Counted from the stretch's first letter, positions 35,524 through 44,416 are shown. The stretch is 64,000 nucleotides of DNA from Solirubrobacteraceae bacterium (GCA_017744415.1 JAGIBJ010000084.1:1-64000), one strand, 5' to 3'. Translations and numbers: made by a program. The notes: a model not told the origin generated them from the letters alone.

Positions 35524-35883
35524 TCAGGGGCCGGTCAGCACCACGTAGAGGCGGCCGATGCGGCCGTCTCGTGCGAATGCGATGTCGGCACCACGCACGA
35601 CTGGCGGCTGGCCCGGTGCGCCGAGCTGCCACGCGAGGTAGCCGAGGTCGCCGATGAGGTCGACGTCCCCGGCCGGCGCGAACTCGAAGTCGGGGGCGAG
35701 GCGGGCGTGCAGTCGCGCGACAGCCTCGTCGAGCGCAGCATGCCCGCTGGCCTCGCCGTCGTGATCGGTGAACACCACCTGCGGATGATGCACGCGGGCA
35801 ATCGCCGCGCGGCGGCGGTCGCCGTCTCGCTCGCCGAACACCTCGACGAGGTTCGCAAGCATGAGTGTCGCGAGTTCGGCCAT
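35524..35883 (-). CDS. SnoaL/NTF2-like small protein
   Basis: 119 residues from ATG 35883. A small alpha/beta protein with the layout of the SnoaL/NTF2 cone fold (long first helix VEVFGERDGDRRRAAIARVH, then VVFTDHDGEASGHAALDEAVARLHARLAPDF and DLGYLAWQLGAPG). Members are polyketide cyclases, isomerases or ligand-binding proteins; no catalytic residues can be assigned here. It starts 9 bp after the era stop, so it is likely co-transcribed, and is 89 bp ahead of hisIE. Confidence 0.75.
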   Translation of the reverse strand: MAELATLMLANLVEVFGERDGDRRRAAIARVHHPQVVFTDHDGEASGHAALDEAVARLHARLAPDFEFAPAGDVDLIGDLGYLAWQLGAPGQPPVVRGADIAFARDGRIGRLYVVLTGP

Positions 35884-35892
35884 GCCGTCGCT

Positions 35893-36954
35893 CTATTCGA
35901 TGCCGAGGCGGTCGAGCAGGCGGTCCTCGCGGCGCCAGTTCTTGCGCACGCGGACGGTGAGGTCGAGGTGGATGTGCTCGTCCATCTCGAGCTCGATCTC
36001 CTTGCGGGCGGCGCGGCCGATGCGCTTGACCATGTCGCCGCCCTTGCCGATCAGGATCCCCTGCTGGGAGTCCGTCTCGACCCAGATCGCGGCGCTCACG
36101 ATCAGGAGCTCGTCGTCGCGGCGCTCGATGTCGGTCACCTCGACCTCCACCGAGTGCGGCACCTCCTGGAAGGTGCGGCGCAGCACCTGCTCGCGGACGA
36201 GCTCGGCGAGGTGCACCTCGAGGCGCTGGTCGGAGCTGTCGCGGGTGTCGAAGTAGAACGGGCCCTCGGGGAGCAGCGCGGACACGTGGTCGACGAGCGC
36301 GTCGACCTGGTCGCCGTAGCGAGCGCTGATCGGGAACACCTCGGCATCCAGGCCGAGCTCGTTCGTCTCGTTGAGGGCCGTGATGAGCTTGCTCTTGTTG
36401 AGGCGGTCGACCTTGTTGGCGACGATGATCACCGGCACGTTCGCCTTGCGCAGCGCCTCGGCGATCCAGCGGTCGCCCGGGCCGATGCCCTCCTCGAGGT
36501 TGACCACGAAGAGCGCAGCGTCGCACTCGCGGAGCTCGGTCTCGACACGCCCCTGCATTCGCTCCGTGAGGAGGTCGCGCGGCCGCTGCACGCCCGGGAG
36601 ATCGACGAGCACGAGCTGGTAGTCCGGGCCGGTGCAGACGCCGCGGATCGCGCGGCGCGTCGTCTGGGGCTTGTCGCTGACGATCGCGACCTTGCGGCCC
36701 ACGATCGCGTTCACCAGCGTCGACTTGCCCACGTTCGGGCGGCCGGCCAGGGCGACGAAACCGCTACGGGTGCCGCTCTCCGGGGCGCCCGGCGAGCGGA
36801 GGTCGGTGGTGTCGGCAGCCGTCGGCTCATCGGTGGACCGCCGCGCTGCGGCCGAAGGTTCGTCACCGGTGAGTCGCTCCCCCGGCTTCGGCGGCTCGGG
36901 GATCGGCAGCTCCACCCCGTCCTCGGGGCCGTACTGGGGCTCGCGCGCTGGCAT
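35893..36954 (-). CDS. era: GTPase Era with extended N-terminus
   Basis: 353 residues from ATG 36954 (a GTG lies one codon earlier). It binds the 3' end of 16S rRNA and assists 30S maturation. GTPase motifs: G1 GRPNVGKST, G2 region KPQTTRRAIRG, G3 DLPGVQ, G4 NKVD, G5 SARYG. The C-terminal KH domain has GILIGKGGDMVKRIG. About 60 Pro/Glu/Ser/Thr-rich residues precede the GTPase domain, longer than usual Era proteins (about 300). AGGA sits 4 nt before the ATG. It follows ybeY by 82 bp. Confidence 0.95.
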   Translation of the reverse strand: MPAREPQYGPEDGVELPIPEPPKPGERLTGDEPSAAARRSTDEPTAADTTDLRSPGAPESGTRSGFVALAGRPNVGKSTLVNAIVGRKVAIVSDKPQTTRRAIRGVCTGPDYQLVLVDLPGVQRPRDLLTERMQGRVETELRECDAALFVVNLEEGIGPGDRWIAEALRKANVPVIIVANKVDRLNKSKLITALNETNELGLDAEVFPISARYGDQVDALVDHVSALLPEGPFYFDTRDSSDQRLEVHLAELVREQVLRRTFQEVPHSVEVEVTDIERRDDELLIVSAAIWVETDSQQGILIGKGGDMVKRIGRAARKEIELEMDEHIHLDLTVRVRKNWRREDRLLDRLGIE

Positions 36955-37036
36955 CACGTCCTATTGGAGCAGGTTGGGCGCAGTGAGCGCACGCCCGGCG
37001 AGCCAGACGGGCCCTCCGCGGCGGCGCACATGCGCG

Positions 37037-37447
37037 CTACCGCAGCCAGCCCATCAGCTCGGACTGCACCGCGAGCATCTCGCCGTCGTCGACCTCGTGG
37101 TCCATGCCGACGAGGTGGAGGGCACCGTGAACGATGGTCTCGAGGATGTCGTGGGTGCGCTCCGGGCAGATGACGATGTCGCCGAGCTCGCGCATCACGT
37201 CGGCGGTGATCTCGGGGCCGAGGTCGTCGTCCTCGTCGACCGGAAAGCTGATCACGTCGGTCGCGTCGTCCTTGCCGAGGTACTCCGCGGCGAGTTCGTG
37301 CGAGCGGGCCTCATCGACGAAGTGGATCGCGACGTGGCCGGCGCGGATGCCGGCGCTGGCGAACGCGAGCTGGAGCGCCTCACGGATCGCGGCGTCGCTC
37401 GGCGCGCCCGGAGCGAGCTCCCGGCCTTCGACCTCGATCTCGAACAT
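37037..37447 (-). CDS. ybeY: Endoribonuclease YbeY
   Basis: 136 residues. A zinc-dependent RNase for 16S rRNA 3'-end maturation and 70S quality control. The metal motif is HGALHLVGMDHEVDDGEM, with three His ligands, and upstream TDVISFPVDE is conserved. It lies between phoH and era, the conserved bacterial order phoH-ybeY-era, 20 bp from phoH. Confidence 0.95.
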   Translation of the reverse strand: MFEIEVEGRELAPGAPSDAAIREALQLAFASAGIRAGHVAIHFVDEARSHELAAEYLGKDDATDVISFPVDEDDDLGPEITADVMRELGDIVICPERTHDILETIVHGALHLVGMDHEVDDGEMLAVQSELMGWLR

Positions 37448-37467
37448 CTGGCGGTCGCCCTGGGTGG

Positions 37468-38472
37468 TCAGTCTTCGCGGGTGCGCTCAGCGCGGCGCTG
37501 GGCCGCCTGGCGCTCGCGGTCGGCATCGTCGAGGTCGTAGGCGTCGACGATGCGCTTGACGAGCCGGTGGCGGATCACGTCGTTGCTGCCGAACGTCACC
37601 ATGCCGATGTCGTCGACGTTCTCGAGGATCCGAGCGGCGCTGATCAGGCCCGAGCGGGTGCCACGCGGCAGATCGATCTGGGTCATGTCGCCGTTGATGA
37701 CCATCGTCGAGCCGAAGCCGAGGCGCGTGAGCACCATCTTCATCTGCTCACGGGTGGTGTTCTGGGCCTCGTCGACGATGATGAAGCTGTCGTTCAGCGT
37801 GCGGCCGCGCATGAAGGCCAGCGGCGCGACCTCGATCTGGCCCTTCTCGAGGTAGCTGGCGACCTTCTCGGCGCCGAGCATGTCGTGGAGGGCGTCGAAC
37901 AGCGGGCGCAGGTACGGGTCGACCTTCGCCATGAGGTCGCCGGGCAGGAACCCGAGGCGTTCGCCGGCTTCGACGGCCGGGCGCGTCAGCAGGATCCGCT
38001 GGACTCGCCGCTCGGCCAGTGCTGCGGCGGCCATGGCAACGGCGAGGAAGGTCTTGCCGGTGCCGGCCGGGCCGATGCCGAACGTGACCGTGTTCTCGCG
38101 GATCGCCTGCACGTACTCACGCTGGCCGGCCGTCTTCGGGGCGACGCGCATCGTGCGGCCCTTCCAGACGACGTCGTCGTGCAGCGCCGCGACGGGCTCG
38201 CGGCGGGCGACGCCACCGGCGATGCGCTCGATCGACTCGGCGTCCGGCGGAGCCCCCTTGTCGCTCAGGGCCACGATCTCCGAGATCACGGCGGTGGCGG
38301 CGGCGACGGCGGCCTCGTCGCCCTCGAGGATCACGTGGTTGCCGCGCAGCGTGACGTTCGCGTCGAGGTTGCGTTCGAGTTCGCGCAGGGTCGAGTCGCT
38401 CGCGCCGGCCAATGCCGTCGCTGCCTCGTTGCTGAGTTCCAGTTCCTTGCGCTGAATGCTGCCTGCGGCCAC
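37468..38472 (-). CDS. phoH: PhoH-like ATPase
   Basis: 334 residues from GTG 38472. It has an N-terminal KH-like region ([18 protein letters not shown]) and a PhoH ATPase domain: Walker [28 protein letters not shown], Walker [13 protein letters not shown], and sensor [13 protein letters not shown]. It is thought to be an RNA-linked ATPase, perhaps a helicase, working with YbeY and Era. The frame extends to 38604, but nothing upstream of 38472 is conserved. It heads the long minus-strand run toward the trp genes. Confidence 0.93.
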   Translation of the reverse strand: MAAGSIQRKELELSNEAATALAGASDSTLRELERNLDANVTLRGNHVILEGDEAAVAAATAVISEIVALSDKGAPPDAESIERIAGGVARREPVAALHDDVVWKGRTMRVAPKTAGQREYVQAIRENTVTFGIGPAGTGKTFLAVAMAAAALAERRVQRILLTRPAVEAGERLGFLPGDLMAKVDPYLRPLFDALHDMLGAEKVASYLEKGQIEVAPLAFMRGRTLNDSFIIVDEAQNTTREQMKMVLTRLGFGSTMVINGDMTQIDLPRGTRSGLISAARILENVDDIGMVTFGSNDVIRHRLVKRIVDAYDLDDADRERQAAQRRAERTRED

Positions 38473-38557
38473 ACGTTCAGCGTAGCTGCCGCCGGGGCGC
38501 CACTCGACGCGCCACCGACGGCACCTCAGCCCTCCAGCCAGCCCCGGGGCCGGGCGC

Positions 38558-38602
38558 GTATGACGCGTGGTGGTCTCGCAGCGAGGCTGCCAAGCGTCAT
38601 AC
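38558..38602. repeat. Nested inverted repeat upstream of phoH
   Basis: GTATGACGC (38558-38566) pairs with GCGTCATAC (38594-38602); inside, GCAGC (38578-38582) pairs with GCTGC (38586-38590) over GAG. The result is a two-level hairpin, 86 bp upstream of the phoH start and downstream of the ndh stop. It could terminate ndh transcription or be a dispersed palindromic element. Confidence 0.45.
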
Positions 38603-38610
38603 ACGCCTAC

Positions 38611-38660
38611 CGGGCGGCCGCTGGCGTGTTGGGGTGTGGGTAACGGGCGGCCGCTGGCGT
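38611..38660. repeat. Direct repeat, two 17-bp copies
   Basis: CGGGCGGCCGCTGGCGT occurs at 38611-38627 and 38644-38660, 33 bp apart, next to the nested inverted repeat and before the ndh stop at 38684. No gene is seen in 38473-38683. The repeat resembles an intergenic mosaic element. Confidence 0.5.
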
Positions 38661-38683
38661 TGGCGTCTCGCTGGCGGCTTGGC

Positions 38684-40024
38684 CTACTCGTCGGCGTGTT
38701 TTCCGGTCACCGAGGTGTCGGCGGGCACCGAGGTGTGCTCGCCGCCGAGGCGCGGCACGTGGCCGAGCTGGCCGAGCTCGGCGGTGTCGCGGCCGAAGAG
38801 CAGGCCGACGTTCCAGTCGGCGAGGAGCCGGAAACGTCGGCCGAGACCCGGCATCATCGCGAGGTGGTAGCTGCGGGCGATGAACCAGGCCGGAGCGCCC
38901 CGCCACTTGAGGCCCATGGTCTCGGCGACGGCCTTGCGCTGGCCCATGTCGACGACGACGCCGCGGGTCTTGTACGTGAAGCGCCGCTCGCGACCGGTGC
39001 CGAGCGCAGCGGCCGCGTTGAGCGCGGCGACCTTGCCCTGGCGGATCGCGTGCTGGGCGGTCGGGGGTGCGGGGCGCTGGCCCTTGGCCGCCGGATCAGG
39101 GACGTTGGCGGCGTCGCCGAGCGCCCAGACGCCCGGGCGGCCTTGCACCGCAAGCCGCGAGTCGACCACGATGCGGCCGTTCTCGGCGAGCGGGAGACCG
39201 AGCTTTGCGACCACCGGATGCGGCTTCACGCCCGCGGTCCACACGACGGTGCGGGTCGGCACCACCTCGCCATCGCTCAGGCGAGCCGTGACCGCCGTGA
39301 CCTCGTCGAGGGTCGTCGACGTGCGCAGCTCGATGCCGCGCGCCGTGAGCTCACGGGCGGCGAAGTCGGCGAGCGACGGCGACACCTCGGGCATCACGCG
39401 GTCACGCGCTTCGACGAGGATCCAGCGCATGCCGTGCACGCGGGCCCGCGGATAGAGGTCGAGCACGTCGCTGGCGAAGTCCTGCAGCTCGGCGAGGCCC
39501 TCCAGGCCGGCGTAGCCCGCACCGACGAACACGAACGTGAGCGCAGCGCGGCGCTCGACCGGATCCTCGGTCGACTCGGCCAGCTCGAGGTTGCGCAGCA
39601 CGCGGTTGCGGAGCGCGATCGCCTCCGGCAACGACTTCAGGCCGACGGCGTGCTCTGCGAGCCCGGGGATCGGCAGCGTGCGACTCACCGACCCGAGCGA
39701 CACGATGAGCTGGTCGTAGCGCAGATGCTTCTCGCCTCCGCCGACCGTCTGCACCGTGACCGTCTTGGCATCGGGGTCGGCACCGGTAACCGTCGCGAGG
39801 AGCAGGTCGACGGCATCCGGGAGCGACTCACGCAGCGGCACCACGACGTGCCGCGGCTCGAGCGTGCCGGCGGCCGCACCTGGCAGCAGCGGCGTGTAGG
39901 TGAGGAAGTTCGTGTCGTTGACGAGCGTGATCCGGGCGGAGTGATGCGGCAGCGCGCGGGCGAGGTGTTTCGCCGCGTGGAGCCCTCCGAAGCCGCCGCC
40001 TGCGATGACCACGTTCCATGCCAT
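38684..40024 (-). CDS. Type II NADH dehydrogenase (NDH-2-like FAD oxidoreductase)
   Basis: 446 residues from ATG 40024. Two dinucleotide folds: FAD motif VVIAGGGFGGLHAAKHLA at the N-terminus and NADH motif TFVFVGAGYAGLEGLAEL in the middle. The GVWALGDAANVPD motif contacts FAD. The C-terminal 80 residues carry a hydrophobic, amphipathic stretch (APAWFIARSYHLAMMPGL) for membrane attachment. It passes electrons from NADH to menaquinone without proton pumping. It has its own promoter region with a short inverted repeat (40055-40074). Confidence 0.9.
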   Translation of the reverse strand: MAWNVVIAGGGFGGLHAAKHLARALPHHSARITLVNDTNFLTYTPLLPGAAAGTLEPRHVVVPLRESLPDAVDLLLATVTGADPDAKTVTVQTVGGGEKHLRYDQLIVSLGSVSRTLPIPGLAEHAVGLKSLPEAIALRNRVLRNLELAESTEDPVERRAALTFVFVGAGYAGLEGLAELQDFASDVLDLYPRARVHGMRWILVEARDRVMPEVSPSLADFAARELTARGIELRTSTTLDEVTAVTARLSDGEVVPTRTVVWTAGVKPHPVVAKLGLPLAENGRIVVDSRLAVQGRPGVWALGDAANVPDPAAKGQRPAPPTAQHAIRQGKVAALNAAAALGTGRERRFTYKTRGVVVDMGQRKAVAETMGLKWRGAPAWFIARSYHLAMMPGLGRRFRLLADWNVGLLFGRDTAELGQLGHVPRLGGEHTSVPADTSVTGKHADE

Positions 40025-40054
40025 ACCCACAACTTAGTGGCATTGCGTTACAAA

Positions 40055-40074
40055 CTCGTGGCAACGGTCACGAG
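40055..40074. promoter_or_regulatory. Inverted repeat upstream of NADH dehydrogenase
   Basis: CTCGTG (40055-40060) and CACGAG (40069-40074) with an 8-bp spacer, 31 bp before the ndh start. Candidate operator for an unknown regulator. Confidence 0.3.
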
Positions 40075-40183
40075 CTCAGGCGCACCGCCACCCAATCGCG
40101 ATCAGAGCGCCGCAGACGCGGTGATTCTTCGGACCCCGGTCACCGAAGGGCGCGCGAGGCCCGGAGGCGCCCGACGCCACGCG

Positions 40184-40831
40184 CTAGCGAGGCGCGAACG
40201 CGGCGCCGACCGTCTGCTCGAAGAGCGCGACGGCCTGCTCGAGCTCGGGCGTCTGCCCGCGATCGTAGAACTCCAGCAGGAGCCCGCGGAACCCGGCAAA
40301 CATCAGCAGCGACAGGATCTCCGGCGCCAGCGGGGGCTCGATCCCCCGCTCCTTCGCACGCTCGATGTGCAGGGCGACGACCTCGAGATTCGCTGCGCGT
40401 ACGTGGTCGAGGAGCTCACGCAGCACCGGGTCGGCGCCGGCCTCGCCGAGCACCGCGAAGTAGGCACGCACGAGCACCGGATCGCCGGTGACCCGCTCCC
40501 ACGCATGGCGAAGACTCACCCGCACACCTTCAGCGGGATCCGCGGCGGCGTCGAAGTCGGCCCGGGACTGGGCGACCATCTGGCCGACGATCCGCAGGAC
40601 GAGCTCGCTGAACAGGTGCTCGCGACTCTCGAAGTAGTAGAGGACCATTCGCTTCGTGGTGCCCGCCTCTTCGGCGATCCGCGCGAGCGACGTCGCGGCA
40701 TACCCACGAGACGCGATCGACTGCACCGTGGCATCGAGGATCGCCTCGACCTGCCGCGCGCCCTTCTCGGTCGGTGCCGCGGCCCTCGCCGGTCCGGGCC
40801 CGATTCCCGATGTAGCCGCGCCGTTCGTCAC
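40184..40831 (-). CDS. TetR-family regulator, divergent from P450
   Basis: 215 residues from GTG 40831. The N-terminal HTH is typical: ILDATVQSIASRGYAATSLARIAEEAGTTKRMVLYYFESREHLFSEL is the segment (read from about residue 29). The C-terminal ligand and dimer domain is alpha-helical (VLRELLDHVRAANLEVVALHIE). The open frame extends to 41587 but overlaps the P450, so 40831 is right. Two near-identical palindromes lie in the 120-bp gap to the P450 and are its probable operators. It likely represses itself and the P450 until a hydrophobic ligand binds. Confidence 0.9.
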   Translation of the reverse strand: MTNGAATSGIGPGPARAAAPTEKGARQVEAILDATVQSIASRGYAATSLARIAEEAGTTKRMVLYYFESREHLFSELVLRIVGQMVAQSRADFDAAADPAEGVRVSLRHAWERVTGDPVLVRAYFAVLGEAGADPVLRELLDHVRAANLEVVALHIERAKERGIEPPLAPEILSLLMFAGFRGLLLEFYDRGQTPELEQAVALFEQTVGAAFAPR

Positions 40832-40858
40832 CCACGCAGCGTACCGGTGGACGAATGT

Positions 40859-40872
40859 GTACCGGTCGGTAC
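40859..40872. promoter_or_regulatory. TetR operator copy 1
   Basis: GTACCG (40859-40864) and CGGTAC (40867-40872) around a GT centre. The same arms recur at 40906-40919. It is 27 bp from the TetR start. GTACCG half-site-like sequences are also present nearby at 40841. Confidence 0.7.
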
Positions 40873-40905
40873 GTTTGCGTGGTACGGTGCTCGAGACCGG
40901 TCGAC

Positions 40906-40919
40906 GTACCGATCGGTAC
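40906..40919. promoter_or_regulatory. TetR operator copy 2 (fully palindromic)
   Basis: GTACCGATCGGTAC is a perfect 14-bp palindrome, starting 47 bp after copy 1 and 32 bp before the P450 ATG. Two matching sites between divergent genes are typical of TetR autoregulation. Confidence 0.7.
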
Positions 40920-40951
40920 GCCATCCTCCGTCTCACCCCCAGGGGACACGC

Positions 40952-42406
40952 ATGACCGCCACGACCGCCACCCCGAGCCACGCCGCGGGCTCCCCCACCG
41001 CACCGGCCCCGCGGCCGGTGAGCGAGGCACCGGGCGCCACCACGTTGCTCGCCGTCGGCCGCGAGCTCGCGGCGATCCGCAAGGACCCGGTCCGCTCGCT
41101 CGAACTCAGCTCCGCGCGCCACGGCGGCCGTCCGTTCCAGCTCTCCGCACCCGGCGCCCACGCCAGCCTGTTCATCAACGATCCCGAGGGCGCCAAGGAG
41201 GTGCTCCTCACCCACCAGGACGACTACGAGAAGAGCAGCCAGTACGAGATCCTCCAGCGCGTACTGGGCTTGGGGCTCGTCACGAGTGAGGGCGAACTGT
41301 GGCGCGAGCACCGCTCGATCGTGCAGCCTGTGTTCGCCGGCCGCGCGATCGGCGCCTTCGCCCAGTACATGGTCGCCGCCGCCTCGGACGCCCTCGATCG
41401 CTGGGATGCGACGTGGACCGACGGCCAGGAGATCGACCTGTCGGTCGAGATGAGCATGCTCACCCTCGACATCGTCGGCCGCGCGCTCGTCGGCACCGAC
41501 TTCTCCGCCCGCTCCACCGAGTTCGGCGCGGCCCTCGGCGACATGCTCGAAGCGGCCGGCGCGATCGGCCGCTCGCCGGTCACGCACATCTCAGGCGGCA
41601 TCAAGCGCATGGGCGTCGGCCGCGGGATGAACCTCCAGCCGCGGCGCCTGCAGCGGATGAACGCGGCGATCGACGTGCTCGACGACGTGATCCTCGAGCT
41701 CATCGAGCGCCGTCGCCGCAGCACCGACGAGCACGACGATCTCCTCGCGGTGCTCATGGGCTACCGCCACCCGGAGACGGGCGAGCCGCTCTCCGCCACC
41801 GCGCTGCGCGACGAGCTGATGACGTTCGTGACGGCCGGCCACGAGACGACGGCCAACGGCCTCTCGTGGATGTGGGGCCTGCTCTCGCAGCATCCGTCGG
41901 CACGCGCCCAGCTGCTCACCGAGGTCGACGAGGTGCTCGGCGGCGACCGCACGCCCGATTACGACGACCTGCGGCGCCTGGAATGGACGACTGCCTGCTT
42001 CCAGGAATCGATGCGGCTCTTCCCGCCGGTGTGGATCGTCCAGCGTCGCGCGAAGGTCGACACCGTCGCCGCCGGCTACGCGATCCCGGCCGGCACGGTG
42101 ATCTCGATCAGCCCGTGGGTGATCCACCGCGACGCCCGCAACTGGCCGAACCCGGCCGGCTACGACCCCTCGCGATTCATCGGCGACGCGCCGAAGGATC
42201 GCCCGCGCCTCGCCTACCTGCCATTCGCCGCAGGCCGCCGCATGTGTATCGGCCAGGGCTTCGCGATGATGGAGGCGACGATCGTGACCGCGATGCTCTC
42301 GCAGCGCTACACGTTCGATCTCGTGCCGACGGCTCGCCTGGAGACGGATCCGAGCATCACCTTGCGCCCGCGTCACGGGATGCCCGTGATCGCGCACCGC
42401 CGCTGA
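40952..42406 (+). CDS. Cytochrome P450
   Basis: 484 residues from ATG 40952, with AGGGG about 7 nt upstream. The oxygen-activation helix has TAGHETTANGL, the K-helix ExxR is ESMR, the PERF-like segment is YDPSRFIG, and the heme loop FAAGRRMCIGQGF carries Cys432 as axial ligand. A Thr/Ala/Pro-rich 35-residue leader precedes the fold. Similar to CYP enzymes that hydroxylate fatty acids or other hydrophobic molecules; the substrate is not readable. No ferredoxin gene is adjacent. The divergent TetR gene probably controls it. It converges with prmA over a strong hairpin. Confidence 0.93.
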   Translation: MTATTATPSHAAGSPTAPAPRPVSEAPGATTLLAVGRELAAIRKDPVRSLELSSARHGGRPFQLSAPGAHASLFINDPEGAKEVLLTHQDDYEKSSQYEILQRVLGLGLVTSEGELWREHRSIVQPVFAGRAIGAFAQYMVAAASDALDRWDATWTDGQEIDLSVEMSMLTLDIVGRALVGTDFSARSTEFGAALGDMLEAAGAIGRSPVTHISGGIKRMGVGRGMNLQPRRLQRMNAAIDVLDDVILELIERRRRSTDEHDDLLAVLMGYRHPETGEPLSATALRDELMTFVTAGHETTANGLSWMWGLLSQHPSARAQLLTEVDEVLGGDRTPDYDDLRRLEWTTACFQESMRLFPPVWIVQRRAKVDTVAAGYAIPAGTVISISPWVIHRDARNWPNPAGYDPSRFIGDAPKDRPRLAYLPFAAGRRMCIGQGFAMMEATIVTAMLSQRYTFDLVPTARLETDPSITLRPRHGMPVIAHRR

Positions 42407-42440
42407 TGCCCGCGCTGCTCCGATCAGGGACGGAGTGACG

Positions 42441-42476
42441 CCGCTCGCTCGCGCTCGGGACGGCGCGGGCGAGCGG
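42441..42476. terminator. Bidirectional terminator between P450 and prmA
   Basis: A 14-bp stem (42441-42454 with 42463-42476, one wobble pair) and an 8-nt loop lie exactly between the converging P450 stop (42406) and prmA stop (42477). Confidence 0.65.
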
Positions 42477-43298
42477 TCAGGCTCGTTCGAGCAGCAGCGC
42501 GGCCCAGTCGCCGAGCTCGCGGCGGCCGGTCTCGCGCAGCCCGTGCCGTTCGTAGGCCGCGGCGACCTCATCAGCCTCGTGGCGCAGCAGTCCTGAGAGG
42601 ATCAGCGTGCGCGGCGGCTCGGGGGTGAAGCCCGTCTCGGCGATCTGCAGAAGCACGGGGCGCAGGATGTTCGCGGCAACGGTCGGCGCCGACGGGATTG
42701 CTTCGGCGCGCATCAGGTCGAACTTGCCGGCCTTCACCTCCACCCCGTTCGCAACGGCGTTGAGCTCGGTCGCCTCGACGCTCGCAGGGTCGAAGTCGAG
42801 CGCCACGCACGGCCCGAAGCCCCGCTGGGCAGCGGCAATGGCGAGTACGCCGGAGCCGCAGCCGAGATCGAGCATGGCGCCCTCGGCTCGGGCGTCGAGC
42901 AAGAACTCGAGGCAGAGCTGGGTGGTTTCGTGGGCGCCGGTGCCGAACGCCATGCCGGGGTCGATCACGAGGTCGGTGACGCCCTCCTGGGCCTCCAGCC
43001 ACGGCGGGCGCACGTGGAGACGGCCGCCGATGGTGATCGGCTTGTGGAAGTCGCGCCAGCGCTCGTGCCAGTCGTCAGCGATCTCCTCAGTGAACACGTC
43101 GACCGGGATCCCGGCGACGTGCGCGGCGGCGGCGCCGAGATCGGGCAGCTCACCGGCCGAGCCGTAGACGGCGTACTCGACGAGGTCGGCGTTCTCGGGC
43201 ACGTCGCGCTCCTCGATCCCGCTCGGCGCGAGATCGATCAGCTCGGCCAGGACGAGCTCGCAGGAGTCGCGCGGCACGCGGACGGCAAGACGGATCAT
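42477..43298 (-). CDS. prmA: Ribosomal protein L11 methyltransferase
   Basis: 273 residues from ATG 43298. It methylates lysines and the N-terminus of L11 using S-adenosylmethionine. The conserved IDPGMAFGTGAHETTQLCLE motif, SAM motif I LDLGCGSGVLAIAAA, and the NPPY-like VAANILRPVLL are all present. The N-terminal L11-recognition domain is complete. Its ATG overlaps the dnaJ stop (ATGA), so the two are coupled, the same order as in other bacteria (hrcA-dnaJ-prmA). Confidence 0.94.
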   Translation of the reverse strand: MIRLAVRVPRDSCELVLAELIDLAPSGIEERDVPENADLVEYAVYGSAGELPDLGAAAAHVAGIPVDVFTEEIADDWHERWRDFHKPITIGGRLHVRPPWLEAQEGVTDLVIDPGMAFGTGAHETTQLCLEFLLDARAEGAMLDLGCGSGVLAIAAAQRGFGPCVALDFDPASVEATELNAVANGVEVKAGKFDLMRAEAIPSAPTVAANILRPVLLQIAETGFTPEPPRTLILSGLLRHEADEVAAAYERHGLRETGRRELGDWAALLLERA

Positions 43299-44416
43299 CG
43301 GCGCCTCCCTGCGAGCCGGCGTAGGCGCTCGCCGATGCCACCCGGAGACTTGAGGTTGCGGTCCTCGAGCGTGTCGGCGAACTGCTGGAGCAGCTCGCGC
43401 TGGCGCTCGTCGAGGCGGCGCGGCACGACGACGTCGAGCACGACGCGCAGCTGGCCGCGATGGGCGCCGTCGCGGGTTCGCGGCATGCCCTGTCCGGCGA
43501 TCCGCACCTCCTCGCCCGGCTGGGCGCCGGCGGGAACGTCGATCTCGATCGGACCATCGAACCCGTCGAGCTCGAGCGTGGTGCCGAGCGCGGCGAACGG
43601 CGCGCCGACGGGGACGACCGCGATCAGGTCGTCGCCATCGCGCGTGAAGATCGGGTGCTGGCGAACGGCGACCTGCACGTAGAGGTCCCCGGGAGGCGCA
43701 CCGCGCTCGCCGGCGTGCCCCTCACCGCGCAGGCGGATGCGCTGGCCGTGGGCGATGCCGAGCGGCACGTCGATCTCCACCTCGCGGCGGCGCACGATCC
43801 GGCCCTCTCCGCGGCAGGTGTCGCAGGGGTCCTCGATCAGCTCGCCGCGGCCGCCGCACTGATCACAGGCGACGGCGCGCACCACCTGGCCGAACGGAGT
43901 GCGGCTGACGGCACGCAGCTCGCCCGCGCCTTGGCAGCGCGGGCACGTGGTGGTCTTCGAGCCGTCCTTTGCGCCGGTGCCGGTGCAGGTGTCGCAGGTG
44001 ACGATCGCGTCGAACGCGATCTGCACGCGGCCCCCCTTGATCGTCTGCTCGAGCTCGACATCGAGCCGGACGAGAAGGTCTTCGCCGGGCGCCGGGCCAG
44101 TCGGTCCGCCGCCTCCGCCGAATGCTTCGCCGAAGAACGCCGAGAAGAGGTCGGAGAAGGAGCCGAAGCCCTCGGTCTGGCTTTGAAAGCCACCGCCGCG
44201 CAGGCCGTCGTGGCCGAAGCGGTCGTAGGTCTGGCGGCGCTCCGCATCGCCGAGGATCTCGTAGGCCTGCGCGGCCTCCTTGAAGCGCTCCTCGGCGTCG
44301 GGCTCGTCGTTGTTGTCGGGATGCAGCTCGCGGGCGAGGCGGCGGAACGCCTTCTTGATCTGGGCGTCGTCGGCGTCGCGGGAGACGCCGAGCACCTCGT
44401 AGGGGTCGCGTGGCAC
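43295..44416 (-). CDS. dnaJ: Chaperone DnaJ (type I)
   Basis: 373 residues from GTG 44416. The J domain has the HPD motif (RELHPDNND), followed by a Gly/Phe-rich region (GGGFQSQTEGFGSF), four zinc-finger repeats CDTCTGTG, CPRCQGAG, CDQCGGRG and CDTCRGEG, and the substrate-binding C-terminal domain. It delivers clients to DnaK and stimulates ATP hydrolysis. The open frame runs to 45103, but that part is the shadow of an opposite-strand gene. In related genomes hrcA is next upstream; here another gene lies between. Confidence 0.96.
   Translation of the reverse strand: MPRDPYEVLGVSRDADDAQIKKAFRRLARELHPDNNDEPDAEERFKEAAQAYEILGDAERRQTYDRFGHDGLRGGGFQSQTEGFGSFSDLFSAFFGEAFGGGGGPTGPAPGEDLLVRLDVELEQTIKGGRVQIAFDAIVTCDTCTGTGAKDGSKTTTCPRCQGAGELRAVSRTPFGQVVRAVACDQCGGRGELIEDPCDTCRGEGRIVRRREVEIDVPLGIAHGQRIRLRGEGHAGERGAPPGDLYVQVAVRQHPIFTRDGDDLIAVVPVGAPFAALGTTLELDGFDGPIEIDVPAGAQPGEEVRIAGQGMPRTRDGAHRGQLRVVLDVVVPRRLDERQRELLQQFADTLEDRNLKSPGGIGERLRRLAGRRR

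Noticed and set aside
38567-40951. N-terminal 795 codons of the open frame ahead of the P450
   Set aside because: They lie antisense to ndh and the TetR gene. P450 homology starts at ATG 40952 with a good ribosome site.
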